Origin: Bordetella parapertussis
GTDB lineage: Bacteria > Pseudomonadota > Gammaproteobacteria > Burkholderiales > SG8-41
Direction: 5' to 3'
Assembly (NCBI GenBank): GCA_945861275.1
Contig: CAMATZ010000009.1
Span: 62,001 to 126,000, forward strand
DNA length: 64,000 nt
Part shown: one piece after another, positions 31,460 to 39,969 of the stretch
Layout: every line of letters starts with the position of its first letter
How positions within the stretch are numbered: position 1 is the stretch's first letter
Notes under the pieces: generated by a model
Database searches by the model: none
The model's input: only the letters and a program-made list of their open reading frames with translations
Told to the model about the DNA's origin: nothing
Position numbers and translations under genes: made by a program

Positions 31460-33021
31460 GAGAGCCCCGTCTTTTTGATCTTGCCCGTATCAGTCTTGGG
31501 CAGGCTCGGCATCGTGACGATGAACTTCGGCACCATGAAATTCTCGAGCCGGCCCTGACATTCCTTTTGAATCTGCTTTTCAGTCAGGACCGCGCCCTCT
31601 TCGAAGACGACGAATGCCTTAACCGCCTGGCCCAGGACTTCGTCCGGCACACCGATGACCGCCGCCTCCTTGACGCCCCGGATGTTCATGAGCACATTCT
31701 CCACTTCCTTCGGCGCCACTTTCTCGCCACGGGACTTGATGATGTCATCCATGCGGCCGACGAAGTAGAGGTATCCCTCTTCGTCCATCCTGCAGAAGTC
31801 CCCGGTGTACAACACCTGTTCGCCGGGAAGCGGGCCGGGCTTGAGCTTCCTGGCGGTGGCTTCGGGCTTTTCCCAGTAACCGCTCATCACGGTGGCGCCG
31901 CGAATGACGAGCTGGCCGACAACGCCGTGACCAACCTTGTTCCCGTCCTCGTCGATGATCCACATCTCGGTGTTCGGAATCGCGATACCGACGCTCGAGG
32001 GTTTTCGGTCGAGGTCCTTGGGCGGCAGGTACGTGCAGCGCTTGCATTCGGTGAGGCCGTACATCGAGTAGATGCGCGACGCCGGGAATAGCGCCTTGAG
32101 CATGAGAATGTGCTTCACCGGTAGGGCGGCAGCGGTATTGGTAACGTAGCGAATCTTCGAAAAGTCGTAGTCCTTGAGGGACTTGAACTCCGCAAGAATC
32201 GCGAATAGGGTCGGCACGCCCGGAAACCCGGTCACCCCCTCCTCGACCATCAGATTCACGATCTGCGCCGGGTAGGTGAAGGAGCGCTCGAGCACGAGAC
32301 GTGCGCCCATACGGAATGCCATGATCATCTGGTATAGACCGTAGTCGAAGGCCAGCGGCAAGATGCCAAGGATGACCTCATCTTCCCGCAATTCGAGGTA
32401 AGCCGCGATTGACGTCCCGGCGGAAAGCATGTTGCGATGGGTAAGCATCACGCCCTTAGGGTCGCCAGTCGAGCCGGAGGTGTAAATGATCGCCGCGAGA
32501 TCGATGTCGATACATGCCCGTGCTGGCGGGGCCGTGCGGTCGCCGGGGGAAAGGGCATCGTCCCAGCGCTGCGCGTGAGGAATCTCTGCGAGTTTCGCAT
32601 CATCGATGGGGCCGCTCACGATGACGCGCCGCAGGTGAGAGCACACTCGCGCGGGTTGCGCGAATGCAGAATGGAGATGCTGGTCCGTGATAAGCACTGT
32701 CGGACGACAGTCGCCGAGGAGATAGCTCAGCTTGTCGCTCTTGGTCAACGGATTGACAATGGACACCACGGCATTCGCCTTGAGCACCGCCCAAAACGAT
32801 ACGACGGTCTCAACGGTGTTGTCGGCGAAGATCACGACCCTGTCGCCGCGCCCGACCCCGGCCAAAACCAGGCTGTGGGCGAGGGCATTCGAACGGGCGT
32901 CGAGCTCGCGGTAGGTGACCCGCTGCTTCATACAGACGAGGGCAACCTTCTCGGGAAATTCGCGAGCGGAATGGAGAAGGTGGTCGTGCAAGAGCGGCAC
33001 GGGTCCGTGCATAGCCTGCAT
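31456..33021 (-). CDS. AMP-dependent acyl-CoA/ACP ligase (ANL superfamily)
   Basis: This 521-residue adenylate-forming ligase has the P-loop core YTSGSTGDPKGVMLTHRN (A3), YGLTECKRCTYLP (A5), YTGDFCRMDEEGYLYFVGRMDDIIKSRGEKV (A7-A8) and the catalytic lysine in PKTDTGKIKKTGLS (A10). It activates a carboxylic acid as an adenylate and transfers it to CoA or, more likely here, to the ACP encoded two genes downstream. It resembles exosortase-associated ligases and long-chain ligases, but the specificity is unknown. The start at 33021 follows AGAGAGG at seven bases. The frame extends upstream over the asnB 3' end by chance. Confidence 0.9.
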   Translation of the reverse strand: MQAMHGPVPLLHDHLLHSAREFPEKVALVCMKQRVTYRELDARSNALAHSLVLAGVGRGDRVVIFADNTVETVVSFWAVLKANAVVSIVNPLTKSDKLSYLLGDCRPTVLITDQHLHSAFAQPARVCSHLRRVIVSGPIDDAKLAEIPHAQRWDDALSPGDRTAPPARACIDIDLAAIIYTSGSTGDPKGVMLTHRNMLSAGTSIAAYLELREDEVILGILPLAFDYGLYQMIMAFRMGARLVLERSFTYPAQIVNLMVEEGVTGFPGVPTLFAILAEFKSLKDYDFSKIRYVTNTAAALPVKHILMLKALFPASRIYSMYGLTECKRCTYLPPKDLDRKPSSVGIAIPNTEMWIIDEDGNKVGHGVVGQLVIRGATVMSGYWEKPEATARKLKPGPLPGEQVLYTGDFCRMDEEGYLYFVGRMDDIIKSRGEKVAPKEVENVLMNIRGVKEAAVIGVPDEVLGQAVKAFVVFEEGAVLTEKQIQKECQGRLENFMVPKFIVTMPSLPKTDTGKIKKTGLS

Positions 33022-33022
33022 T

Positions 33023-35050
33023 TCAGGACCTCTCTCGGCTTGAATTATCAATATCAACGCACAGCTTGATGGCACGGCCCCCGGCGGGTCGGCCCGCGAC
33101 AAGCTGACGGTGAAGGAGCTGGGTCGACAGGACGCCCACGAGGGCCATGTTGTCCGCGTTGGAGAACTGGCCCTCATGGCCACGAACGCGGCACTTACGC
33201 AGGAGCTGCACGACGGGCTCCGGCTCGAAGACATTCGCATCCCGCAGCGCGGGCTCGGACAGCACTTCGTCGATGTAGCCAGGGGCGTTTTCGGCGATGA
33301 AGGAAAGTGCGTCCGGCGCTCTATAGGGCTGCTTCTTCCGCGCAAGAATCTCGCGCGGCACGACGCCTTGCGCAGCGCGTTTCACGACGTGCTTTTCGTC
33401 CAGCACGCGCAGCTTGTACGCCGCCGGCAGCGAATCCGCCAGTGCGACAACGTCCTTGTCGAGAAAAGGGAAGCGCCCCTCCACGGAGTGGGCCATGAGC
33501 ATTCGGTCCCCTTGCGAGGAGAGGAGATAACCCGACAGGAGCGTATGGATCTCGAGGTACTGATCCTGCGCAAGAGGGCTCCAGCGCGAGAATTCTGCAG
33601 GGAGACTTGCGAGGAGTTCACCGACCACGTCGCGGCCCGCGGCCTCCGCCCGCATGGCCTCCGCCCGCATGTCCTTCGACAGGAGTCGCTTGAGTGCGCC
33701 TGTAGTGCGCCAGCGCGTGTCGTGTGCAAAACCCGGTGCTTCGTGGGCGGCAATGTTGCGCCCGAAGAACTGCCGCGCCATCGCCTGCTGGGAAACCGGC
33801 GAGCGGGCGAGATACGGATAAAGCCGCTCGAGGAGCCGTGGACGCAGCGTGGATGCCGGCTGGCGCCCCCAGAAGCGTCGCACCTTGCCCTCTCGGAAAA
33901 GGTCGTAGCCGGCGAACATTTCATCAGCACCCTCGCCCGTAAGCACGACCTTGATGCCGTGCTCGCGAACGAGCTTCGAAAGGAGAAACAGCGGCGCCGG
34001 TGCGGTCCTCAGAATCGGGCGCTCGGTGTGGTAGATCACCTCGGGAAATACATTCGCGATATCGCTCCGTGATACAACGACTTCGTGATGCTGGCTGTCC
34101 AGCGCGCCCACCATCAGTCGCTGAAACTCCGTTTCGTCGTATTCGGCGTCGTCGAAGCGAAGCGAAAAGGTCTGAAAATGACCACCCGCGAACCGTCGTC
34201 CGAGGGCGGCGACGAGAGAACTGTCGAGACCGCCGGAAAGATAACTTCCGACCGGCACGTCGGCGCGAAGCATGCGCAGTGACGTGGCACCCTCAAGGGT
34301 TGTGCGTACCTCTTCAACTGCCTCCTCAAGAGACCCCTGAAACTGCTCGCGCGCGTCGGGAAACTCGGGGTAGCGCGGCATCCAGTATGCGCGGTCGCGC
34401 ACCGTTCCGTTCTCATAAGTGCGGACGTGGCCCGGTTCGAGCTCGGTCACGCCTCGAAACACGCTCTGCGGGGGCACGATGGTCCAGAACGTAAATGTCT
34501 GGTCAATGCCCGCTGGATCGAAGGCCCTCGGTATGCCGGCGTTCGCCGCGAAGATGGCTTTGACTTCGCTTGCGAAGTAGAGATGGCCACCGTGCTCGCA
34601 GACGTGGAGCGGGCAGATGCCCAGTGGGTCACGCGATAGCACAAGGCGATGCGCCACCGAGTCCCAGATCGCAACGGCCCACTGTCCGTTCATGCGCTCG
34701 AAGGCGGCATCGCCCCAGGCACGGTACGCATGAACGATAACCTCCGTGTCGCTCTTCGTCCGGAAGCGATGGCCGAGTCCTACGAGCTCCTCGCGGAGCT
34801 CCACATAGTTGAAGATTTCGCCATTGAAAACGATCCAGGTCGCATCGCCCTCGTCAGCCAACGGCTGCTGGCCCGTCGACAGGTCGATGATGGACAGACG
34901 CGCATGCGCGAGGCCCGCCCGCTTGTCGCGATACACGCCGAGTTCGTCCGGGCCGCGATGGTAGAGTGCGCTAGCCATCCGGATCAGCGCTTCGCGTGAC
35001 GGTACAGCCGCCCCGGGGCTCAGTCCCGCGATCCCGGCGATACCGCACAT
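33023..35050 (-). CDS. asnB: Asparagine-synthase-like glutamine amidotransferase (AsnB family)
   Basis: The protein has 675 residues. The N-terminal glutaminase domain has the catalytic Cys2 (MCGIAGIAG), RLSIIDLSTGQQP and FNGEIFNYVELR. The C-terminal synthetase domain has the ATP motif SYLSGGLDSSLVAALG and LTGEGADEMFAGYDL. It moves ammonia from glutamine to an AMP-activated carboxylate. Such paralogues often amidate sugars, peptides or natural products and do not make asparagine. The context (ligase, ACP, methyltransferase) favours this here. A tandem duplication encoding MRAEA twice (about 33648-33677) lies in the linker. It overlaps nothing but is only one base from the ligase start and six from nadE, so it is operonic. 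Confidence 0.92.
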   Translation of the reverse strand: MCGIAGIAGLSPGAAVPSREALIRMASALYHRGPDELGVYRDKRAGLAHARLSIIDLSTGQQPLADEGDATWIVFNGEIFNYVELREELVGLGHRFRTKSDTEVIVHAYRAWGDAAFERMNGQWAVAIWDSVAHRLVLSRDPLGICPLHVCEHGGHLYFASEVKAIFAANAGIPRAFDPAGIDQTFTFWTIVPPQSVFRGVTELEPGHVRTYENGTVRDRAYWMPRYPEFPDAREQFQGSLEEAVEEVRTTLEGATSLRMLRADVPVGSYLSGGLDSSLVAALGRRFAGGHFQTFSLRFDDAEYDETEFQRLMVGALDSQHHEVVVSRSDIANVFPEVIYHTERPILRTAPAPLFLLSKLVREHGIKVVLTGEGADEMFAGYDLFREGKVRRFWGRQPASTLRPRLLERLYPYLARSPVSQQAMARQFFGRNIAAHEAPGFAHDTRWRTTGALKRLLSKDMRAEAMRAEAAGRDVVGELLASLPAEFSRWSPLAQDQYLEIHTLLSGYLLSSQGDRMLMAHSVEGRFPFLDKDVVALADSLPAAYKLRVLDEKHVVKRAAQGVVPREILARKKQPYRAPDALSFIAENAPGYIDEVLSEPALRDANVFEPEPVVQLLRKCRVRGHEGQFSNADNMALVGVLSTQLLHRQLVAGRPAGGRAIKLCVDIDNSSRERS
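33648..33677 (-). repeat. 15-bp tandem duplication inside asnB
   Basis: GCCTCCGCCCGCATG occurs twice in succession and encodes MRAEA MRAEA. It keeps the frame and seems to be a recent slippage event. Confidence 0.8.
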
Positions 35051-35056
35051 ACGCCG

Positions 35057-36031
35057 TCAAACCTCCGAAACGGGGGCGACAAACAGCGGTCGCATGTGGA
35101 GATACTGGGTGGCGCGGCGCTTGGCTTCGATGTCCTTGAAGACCCGCCCGACCTGGGCCGGCATGAGCCCAACCACGGGGGCGACTTCCTCTGCGGAAAC
35201 TCCGTGGTTCACCGCGTAGAGACAAAGGTCCATACGGTCGTAAGGAAGCGCGAAGTAGAATTCTTCCTGCGTCTGCGGCATCGAGAAAGTATCTGTGGTA
35301 GGCGGTCGGCGGCGAATTTCTTCAGGCACGCCCAGATACTGTGCGAGCTGATAAACCTGGGTCTTGTAGAGATGGGCGATGGGTTTGAAATCGGCGCTGC
35401 CGTCGCCTTGCTTAACAAAGAAACCCTGGTCGTACTCAAGGCGATTGGGCGTGCCGGCGACGGCATAGTTCAGGCGGTCCGCATGGTAGTACTCCGTCAT
35501 CTTGCGGACGCGCTGCTTGTAATTTGTCGCGGCGACAATCTGAAGATAGGCGCCTGCCGTGAGCCGCACGCTGGACACTTCACCTGCAGGACTCTGGACG
35601 GTGAGCCGCGTTATGTTCAAGCGGTCGCTCTCGATAATAGACGGCAGCACCAGCTTGCACTTCCAGCCGTCACCGTACTCGGGAACGACCGTGCGGATGG
35701 CCTCAACCTGACGACGGTAGCAACCGAGACCCTCAAGAGCGGGCGCGATGTCCTCGATGATGGCTTCAATCTCGAAGTGATCGGCAAGAATCCGGCCGAG
35801 CGTGAGAGCATCGCTTGTGGAGTGGCGCTCGGGCATGAACAGGCCAAGGACCTTCCCCTTGCCGAACGCGCGCGCGCACAATGCGGCCACCACCGAGCTG
35901 TCGATGCCCCCGGAAATACCGACAACGGCGCCGCGGCGCCGAAGCTGGCCGAGAACCTGCTCGCGTATCGTTGCAGTGATGCGGTCCACCTCTGCGGCGG
36001 GATCCAGCCTGAGCACGTATTTGTTAAACAT
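35057..36031 (-). CDS. nadE: NAD(+) synthase-like ATP-pyrophosphatase (NadE family, ammonia-type)
   Basis: This 324-residue protein has the P-loop-like SGGIDSSVVAALCARAFGKGKVLGLFMPE at residue 40. NYKQRVRKMTEYYHADRLNYAVAGTPNRLEYDQGFFVKQGDGSADFKPIAHLYKTQV supplies the ATP and NaAD binding elements. It lacks an N-terminal nitrilase domain, so it would use free ammonia, possibly channelled from the neighbouring AsnB. NadE is normally a housekeeping gene at another location. This copy is the first gene of the amidation/acylation operon, and a dedicated amide-forming function on a product cannot be excluded. The start is at 36031 (MFNKYVLRLD), which lacks a clear ribosome site; a longer frame exists. 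Confidence 0.88.
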   Translation of the reverse strand: MFNKYVLRLDPAAEVDRITATIREQVLGQLRRRGAVVGISGGIDSSVVAALCARAFGKGKVLGLFMPERHSTSDALTLGRILADHFEIEAIIEDIAPALEGLGCYRRQVEAIRTVVPEYGDGWKCKLVLPSIIESDRLNITRLTVQSPAGEVSSVRLTAGAYLQIVAATNYKQRVRKMTEYYHADRLNYAVAGTPNRLEYDQGFFVKQGDGSADFKPIAHLYKTQVYQLAQYLGVPEEIRRRPPTTDTFSMPQTQEEFYFALPYDRMDLCLYAVNHGVSAEEVAPVVGLMPAQVGRVFKDIEAKRRATQYLHMRPLFVAPVSEV

Positions 36032-36068
36032 GATGCATAGTATCCTGTAACACCGCAGACGGGCTTTG

Positions 36069-37670
36069 CTAAAACGCTGCCACCGCGCCGTCACTACGCG
36101 GATCAGCCCCGCCTTCGAGCACGCCATCGGCGTGGCGCACTATGCAGCCCGCGTGGCCCATTGCTTCATCAAAAGCCTGAAGAATTTCAACCTCGTGCCC
36201 GCGCGCGGCGAGTTCGTGCACCACGCTCGCATCAAAGCGCGATTCCAGCTTCAGGGTGTCGGTGGCGTCGCCCCAGCGGCGGCCCAGCAGCCAGCGCGGC
36301 GCGCTGACGGCAGATTGCGGGTCCGCGCCCTGCGCCACCACGCGAGTGAATATCGCACTCTGCGTCTGCGGCTGGCCGTCACCACCCATGGTGCCGTAGA
36401 CCATCACGCGCCCATCGTGCAATTGCGCCAGCGCGGGGTTGAGCGTGTGGAATGGCTTTCGTCCAGGCAGCAATGCGTTTAATTTGTCGGCTTGTAGCGA
36501 AAAGCTGCAACCGCGATTTTGCCAGTTGACGCCGCTTTCATCGAGCACTATCCCCGCGCCAAACTCGTGATACAGGCTTTGAATAAAGCTCACCGCGCGC
36601 CCCGCGCCATCGATCACGCCCATCCACACCGTGTCGCCCGGCCCTGGTCCCGCGCCCCACGGTGCGGCGCGATGGCGGTCGATATTCGCGGCGAGTTCGC
36701 GCACATGCTCGCGCGTGAGCAGCGATTGCGGCGTGACGCTCATGTACGCAGGATCCGTTACATAACGATCGCGCACCTGGAACGCCTGCTTGGTTGCCTC
36801 CACGCACAGGTGCACGTAATCGGCGCTGGCGGGGGCCACAGCAGTGATGCCGAGTTCATCGAGGATGCTGAGTATCAGCAACGACACCACGCCCTGGGTT
36901 GGCGGCGGCAGGTTGTAGAGTGTGCCGGCGCTGTGCGCAAGCGACAGCGGATCGGCCAGTTGCGCGCGATGCGCCTGCAGATCAGCGAGCGTCAGCGGGC
37001 TGCCGCTGCGCGCCAGATCACGCGCCATCGAACGCGCCAGTTCGCCGCGATAAAAATCATTCGTTCCCTTGCCCGCAATGCGTTTTAGCGTCGCCGCCAT
37101 ACGCGGTTGCGTGAAGCGGCTGCCTGCTTGTGGTGCAGCCTCGTGCTGCAAAAACGTGCGTGCAAAGCCGGGCTGCGACAGCAGCTCCGCGAGTTTGCCC
37201 GAAGTCGTTACCGCCTGACTGCGCGTGACCACAATGCCGTGTTCGGCATAATAAATGGCGTCTTCCAGCAACCGCGACAGCGGTAGCCGCCCGCCCAGTG
37301 CGCGGCGCGACAGTTCATGCGCGGCGCCCCAGCCTGAAATCGTTCCCGCCACGGTGTTCGCCGCCACACCGCCGCGAAACGGTATGGCCCCGGCAATGCC
37401 GCGGCTGCGATACCAGTCAATGGTGGCCGCGTGCGCCGCCGCACCGCAGGCGTCTATCGCACCCGGCGCCGCGCCCGGCACATGCATCAGCCAGAACGAA
37501 TCGCCGCCGATGGAATTCATGTGCGGATAGACCACGGCGATGGTCGCTGCCGCGGCGATCATCGCTTCCAGCGCATTACCGCCTTCGCGCAGCACCGCAA
37601 GCGCGGATTGCGATGCCGATGCGTGCGGCGCTACCGCCATGCCACGCAGGGCGCGTACGGAATCGGTCAT
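36069..37670 (-). CDS. ggt: Gamma-glutamyltransferase
   Basis: This N-terminal-nucleophile hydrolase has 533 residues and cleaves or transfers the gamma-glutamyl group of glutathione and related peptides. The family pattern is present: MAVAPHASASQSALAVLREGGNALEAMIAAAATIAVVYPHMNSIGGDSFWLM at the N-terminus, and the processing-site context GPGPGDTVWMGVIDGAGRAVSFIQSLYHEFGAGI in the middle. In it the usual catalytic Thr is in GDTVWMGV. MVYGTMGGDGQPQ follows near the C-terminus. No obvious signal peptide is seen, so it may be cytoplasmic or a member of the cephalosporin-acylase-like group. It is transcribed away from the nadE operon by only 37 bases and may be co-transcribed from upstream. Confidence 0.9.
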   Translation of the reverse strand: MTDSVRALRGMAVAPHASASQSALAVLREGGNALEAMIAAAATIAVVYPHMNSIGGDSFWLMHVPGAAPGAIDACGAAAHAATIDWYRSRGIAGAIPFRGGVAANTVAGTISGWGAAHELSRRALGGRLPLSRLLEDAIYYAEHGIVVTRSQAVTTSGKLAELLSQPGFARTFLQHEAAPQAGSRFTQPRMAATLKRIAGKGTNDFYRGELARSMARDLARSGSPLTLADLQAHRAQLADPLSLAHSAGTLYNLPPPTQGVVSLLILSILDELGITAVAPASADYVHLCVEATKQAFQVRDRYVTDPAYMSVTPQSLLTREHVRELAANIDRHRAAPWGAGPGPGDTVWMGVIDGAGRAVSFIQSLYHEFGAGIVLDESGVNWQNRGCSFSLQADKLNALLPGRKPFHTLNPALAQLHDGRVMVYGTMGGDGQPQTQSAIFTRVVAQGADPQSAVSAPRWLLGRRWGDATDTLKLESRFDASVVHELAARGHEVEILQAFDEAMGHAGCIVRHADGVLEGGADPRSDGAVAAF

Positions 37671-37721
37671 CCGGCTTACAATTCAGAGTGAAAGCCGGAT
37701 TATAGAACTCCCGCAATGCGG

Positions 37722-38378
37722 TTACTGCGGCGTGTCGTATTCGATATCGTCGCGATACACGTCGTAGGCTGCGGCGTATTCCATCACGCGCGCGACATCG
37801 TTGATGAATTTATCGTCGTAACCCGCGCGCCGCAACAGGTGAAAACCCATCTCCATGCCCGAACAAATGCCGCCGGCGGTGATAATGCGGCCCGCATCCA
37901 CCACCCGCGCGCGGCTGACGCGGCAGGCGGGCGCCATTTCGCGCAAACGATCGATCGGCACCTTGCCCATGTTCGACGCTTCGAGACGATCGGGCTCTTT
38001 GCGATTGGTCGCGGCGCGACCGTCGAGCAAACCCATTTTGGCGTAAATCCACGAGCCGGTGCAGACGCTGGTGATAAGACATTTATCCGGCAGGCTTCTG
38101 ATGAAGCCATGCAGGCGGCCATTGTGCATTTCCTGGCGCGTGCCGAAACCGCCGGGAATCAGAAACGCATCCATGTCGGGCGCATCATTGAACGAGTAAT
38201 TGGGGCACACCGTGAAACCGGCCTGCGTTTGCACCGGACGCATGGCATCGGCGATCAGAAATGCATCGAGTTCCGGATCCAGCCGCCGCGCCACCGAAAA
38301 CACCCCATACGGCGCGGCGTAATCGACGATTTCAGCGTCTTTGAAAACGTAAACACCGAGACGAAATCCTGGTTTCAT
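37722..38378 (-). CDS. DJ-1/PfpI-family protein (isonitrile hydratase/AraC-amidase-like)
   Basis: The protein has 218 residues. The nucleophile-elbow cysteine is visible in CLITSVCTGSWIYAKMGLL, with the preceding acidic residue and His pattern of the family. The opening strand is GFRLGVYVFKDAEIVDYAAPYGVFSVA. This subgroup includes isonitrile hydratases, but many are of unknown function. I chose the ATG at 38378; the longer frame begins with TTG at 38393. It lies upstream of gamma-glutamyltransferase (same strand) and downstream of the cyanate cluster. Nitrile or isonitrile metabolism would suit the neighbourhood, but this is a guess. Confidence 0.85.
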   Translation of the reverse strand: MKPGFRLGVYVFKDAEIVDYAAPYGVFSVARRLDPELDAFLIADAMRPVQTQAGFTVCPNYSFNDAPDMDAFLIPGGFGTRQEMHNGRLHGFIRSLPDKCLITSVCTGSWIYAKMGLLDGRAATNRKEPDRLEASNMGKVPIDRLREMAPACRVSRARVVDAGRIITAGGICSGMEMGFHLLRRAGYDDKFINDVARVMEYAAAYDVYRDDIEYDTPQ

Positions 38379-38415
38379 TTTCTGTTCATCCAACGTTTGC
38401 GTGGATCATGGACCA

Positions 38416-38535
38416 ACATTGTCGTTCCCGCCCCCGACTACGGCATTCGAGGGCAGGCTGCGGCGGGAACCCATACGGCGTCGCAAGTGGCACAGTGTTA
38501 TGGGTTCCCGCCTGCGCGGGAACGACACGAGGAGG
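38416..38535. repeat. Palindromic intergenic repeat of the TCGTTCCCGC type
   Basis: TCGTTCCCGCC (about 38419) and GGTTCCCGCCTGCGCGGGAACGAC (about 38504-38527) are inverted relatives. They enclose GGCGGGAACCCAT. It belongs to the same family as the element at 56596. It lies between cynS and the DJ-1 gene. Confidence 0.65.
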
Positions 38536-38548
38536 GGTATCGCGCGCT

Positions 38549-39031
38549 TTAGTAAGTCTTGTACTGAAGATACTTGCCGCTCATGGTAATGCTCACGCGA
38601 TCGCCGTTCGGATCGGGCAGCCGCTGCATATCCATTTTGAAATCGATGGCGCTCATGATGCCGTCGCCGAATTCTTCGTGTATCAATTCCTTGAAGGTGG
38701 TGCCGTAGACACTCACCAATTCATAAAAGCGGTAAATCAGCGGGTCAGTCGGCACCGCGGTCGGCAGCGAGCCCTTGTACGGCACTTGCTGCAGCAGCAG
38801 CACCGCATACGGCGGCAGGCCCAGCAATTTGCCGGCGGCCACGGCTTGCGGCTTGGTCATTTTCATCTGACCAAGCAGCGCCGCGGTAGTCCATTCCTTG
38901 CTCTCGCCCACCGTCTTGGCGATTTTCGCCCAGGTCAGACCTTTTTTCAGACGCGCTTCGACTACCAGCTCGGTAACGTCAAAACGGGTCATCGGTCTGT
39001 GTACGCTTGTGGTGACAGCGGATGCTTTCAC
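38549..39031 (-). CDS. cynS: Cyanate hydratase (cyanase)
   Basis: This enzyme converts cyanate and bicarbonate to ammonia and CO2. The 160-residue protein carries the catalytic triad of the family, R101, E104 and S127, within YRFYELVSVYGTTFKELIHEEFGDGIMSAIDF. The N-terminal helix-turn-helix-like part is KKGLTWAKIAKTVGESKEW. I use the GTG at 39031, which has GAGGAG six bases upstream. It is the last gene of a unit with an NrtABD-type importer, so uptake and breakdown of cyanate are encoded together. It allows use of cyanate as a nitrogen source and its detoxification. Confidence 0.97.
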   Translation of the reverse strand: MKASAVTTSVHRPMTRFDVTELVVEARLKKGLTWAKIAKTVGESKEWTTAALLGQMKMTKPQAVAAGKLLGLPPYAVLLLQQVPYKGSLPTAVPTDPLIYRFYELVSVYGTTFKELIHEEFGDGIMSAIDFKMDMQRLPDPNGDRVSITMSGKYLQYKTY

Positions 39032-39054
39032 AGTGCTCTCCTCGCAGGTTAGGG

Positions 39055-39966
39055 TTAGTTTCTGAGATTGACGACTTTAGCTGATTCAACAGGTGCAACA
39101 GGCGGTGGCAACGGCTCCACACCTGGCATCACCAGCGGTGGATTCTTCGCATCGTAATCCTCCGGCAATTCTTCGCTGAAGCGCTTGGAGCGGCTCACCA
39201 GAAAATCCACCAGATGATTGCGTATGGCGTAAAAACGCGGCTCTTTGTGCAGCGTCTCACGCGAGCGGTTCTTCGGCAGCGTGTTGACCACGATCTCGGC
39301 AATACGCGCATGCGGGCCGTTCGACATCAGCATGATCTTGTCGGCAAGCAAAATCGCCTCGTCGACATCGTGGGTAATCATGAATACGGTTTGATGCGTG
39401 GCGGCGCAAATTCTTACCAGTTCTTCCTGAATGTTGCCGCGCGTGAGCGCGTCCAGCGCGCCGAACGGCTCGTCCAGCAGCAGCATCTTGGGTTCAATCG
39501 CAAAGGCCCGCGCAATGCCGACGCGCTGCTTCATGCCGCCCGAAAGTTCTGATGGTTTTTTGTGCTCGGAGCCGGCCAAACCGACCAATTCCAGGTAACG
39601 CTGGCAATGTTCATCGATTTCTTTTCTGGATTTATCGGGCCAGCGTGAACGCACCGCAAATTCAACGTTCTTCTTCGCCGACAGCCACGGCATCAGCGCA
39701 TGGCCCTGAAACACCACGCCGCGTTCGAGGCTGGGGCCGGACACTTCGCGTCCATCCATCACCACGTTGCCGGCGCTCGCGGTATCCAGCCCGGCGAGCA
39801 CGTTCAGGATCGTAGTTTTGCCACAACCGGAGTGGCCGATGATGCACACGAATTCACCCTTTTCGATGGTGAAATGCACATCATCGAATACCGTCAAATC
39901 CGGCTGACCGCGCGCGCCGGGAAATTTTTTCGCCAGTCCTTCGGCGAGCAGAAACGAGGGGCTCAT
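39055..39966 (-). CDS. cynD: Nitrate/cyanate-type ABC transporter ATP-binding protein
   Basis: This 303-residue ATPase of the NrtD/SsuB/CynD family energises the importer. Walker A is [11 protein letters not shown], the Q-loop is [10 protein letters not shown], the ABC signature is [16 protein letters not shown] and Walker B is [11 protein letters not shown]. An extended C-terminal tail (about 50 residues, rich in Pro) lies beyond the typical nucleotide-binding domain. It is three bases from the permease gene and 23 from cynS, so it shares their transcript. Cyanate is inferred as the substrate from cynS; nitrate/nitrite or bicarbonate transporters have the same architecture. Confidence 0.9.
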   Translation of the reverse strand: MSPSFLLAEGLAKKFPGARGQPDLTVFDDVHFTIEKGEFVCIIGHSGCGKTTILNVLAGLDTASAGNVVMDGREVSGPSLERGVVFQGHALMPWLSAKKNVEFAVRSRWPDKSRKEIDEHCQRYLELVGLAGSEHKKPSELSGGMKQRVGIARAFAIEPKMLLLDEPFGALDALTRGNIQEELVRICAATHQTVFMITHDVDEAILLADKIMLMSNGPHARIAEIVVNTLPKNRSRETLHKEPRFYAIRNHLVDFLVSRSKRFSEELPEDYDAKNPPLVMPGVEPLPPPVAPVESAKVVNLRN

Positions 39967-39969
39967 GGG

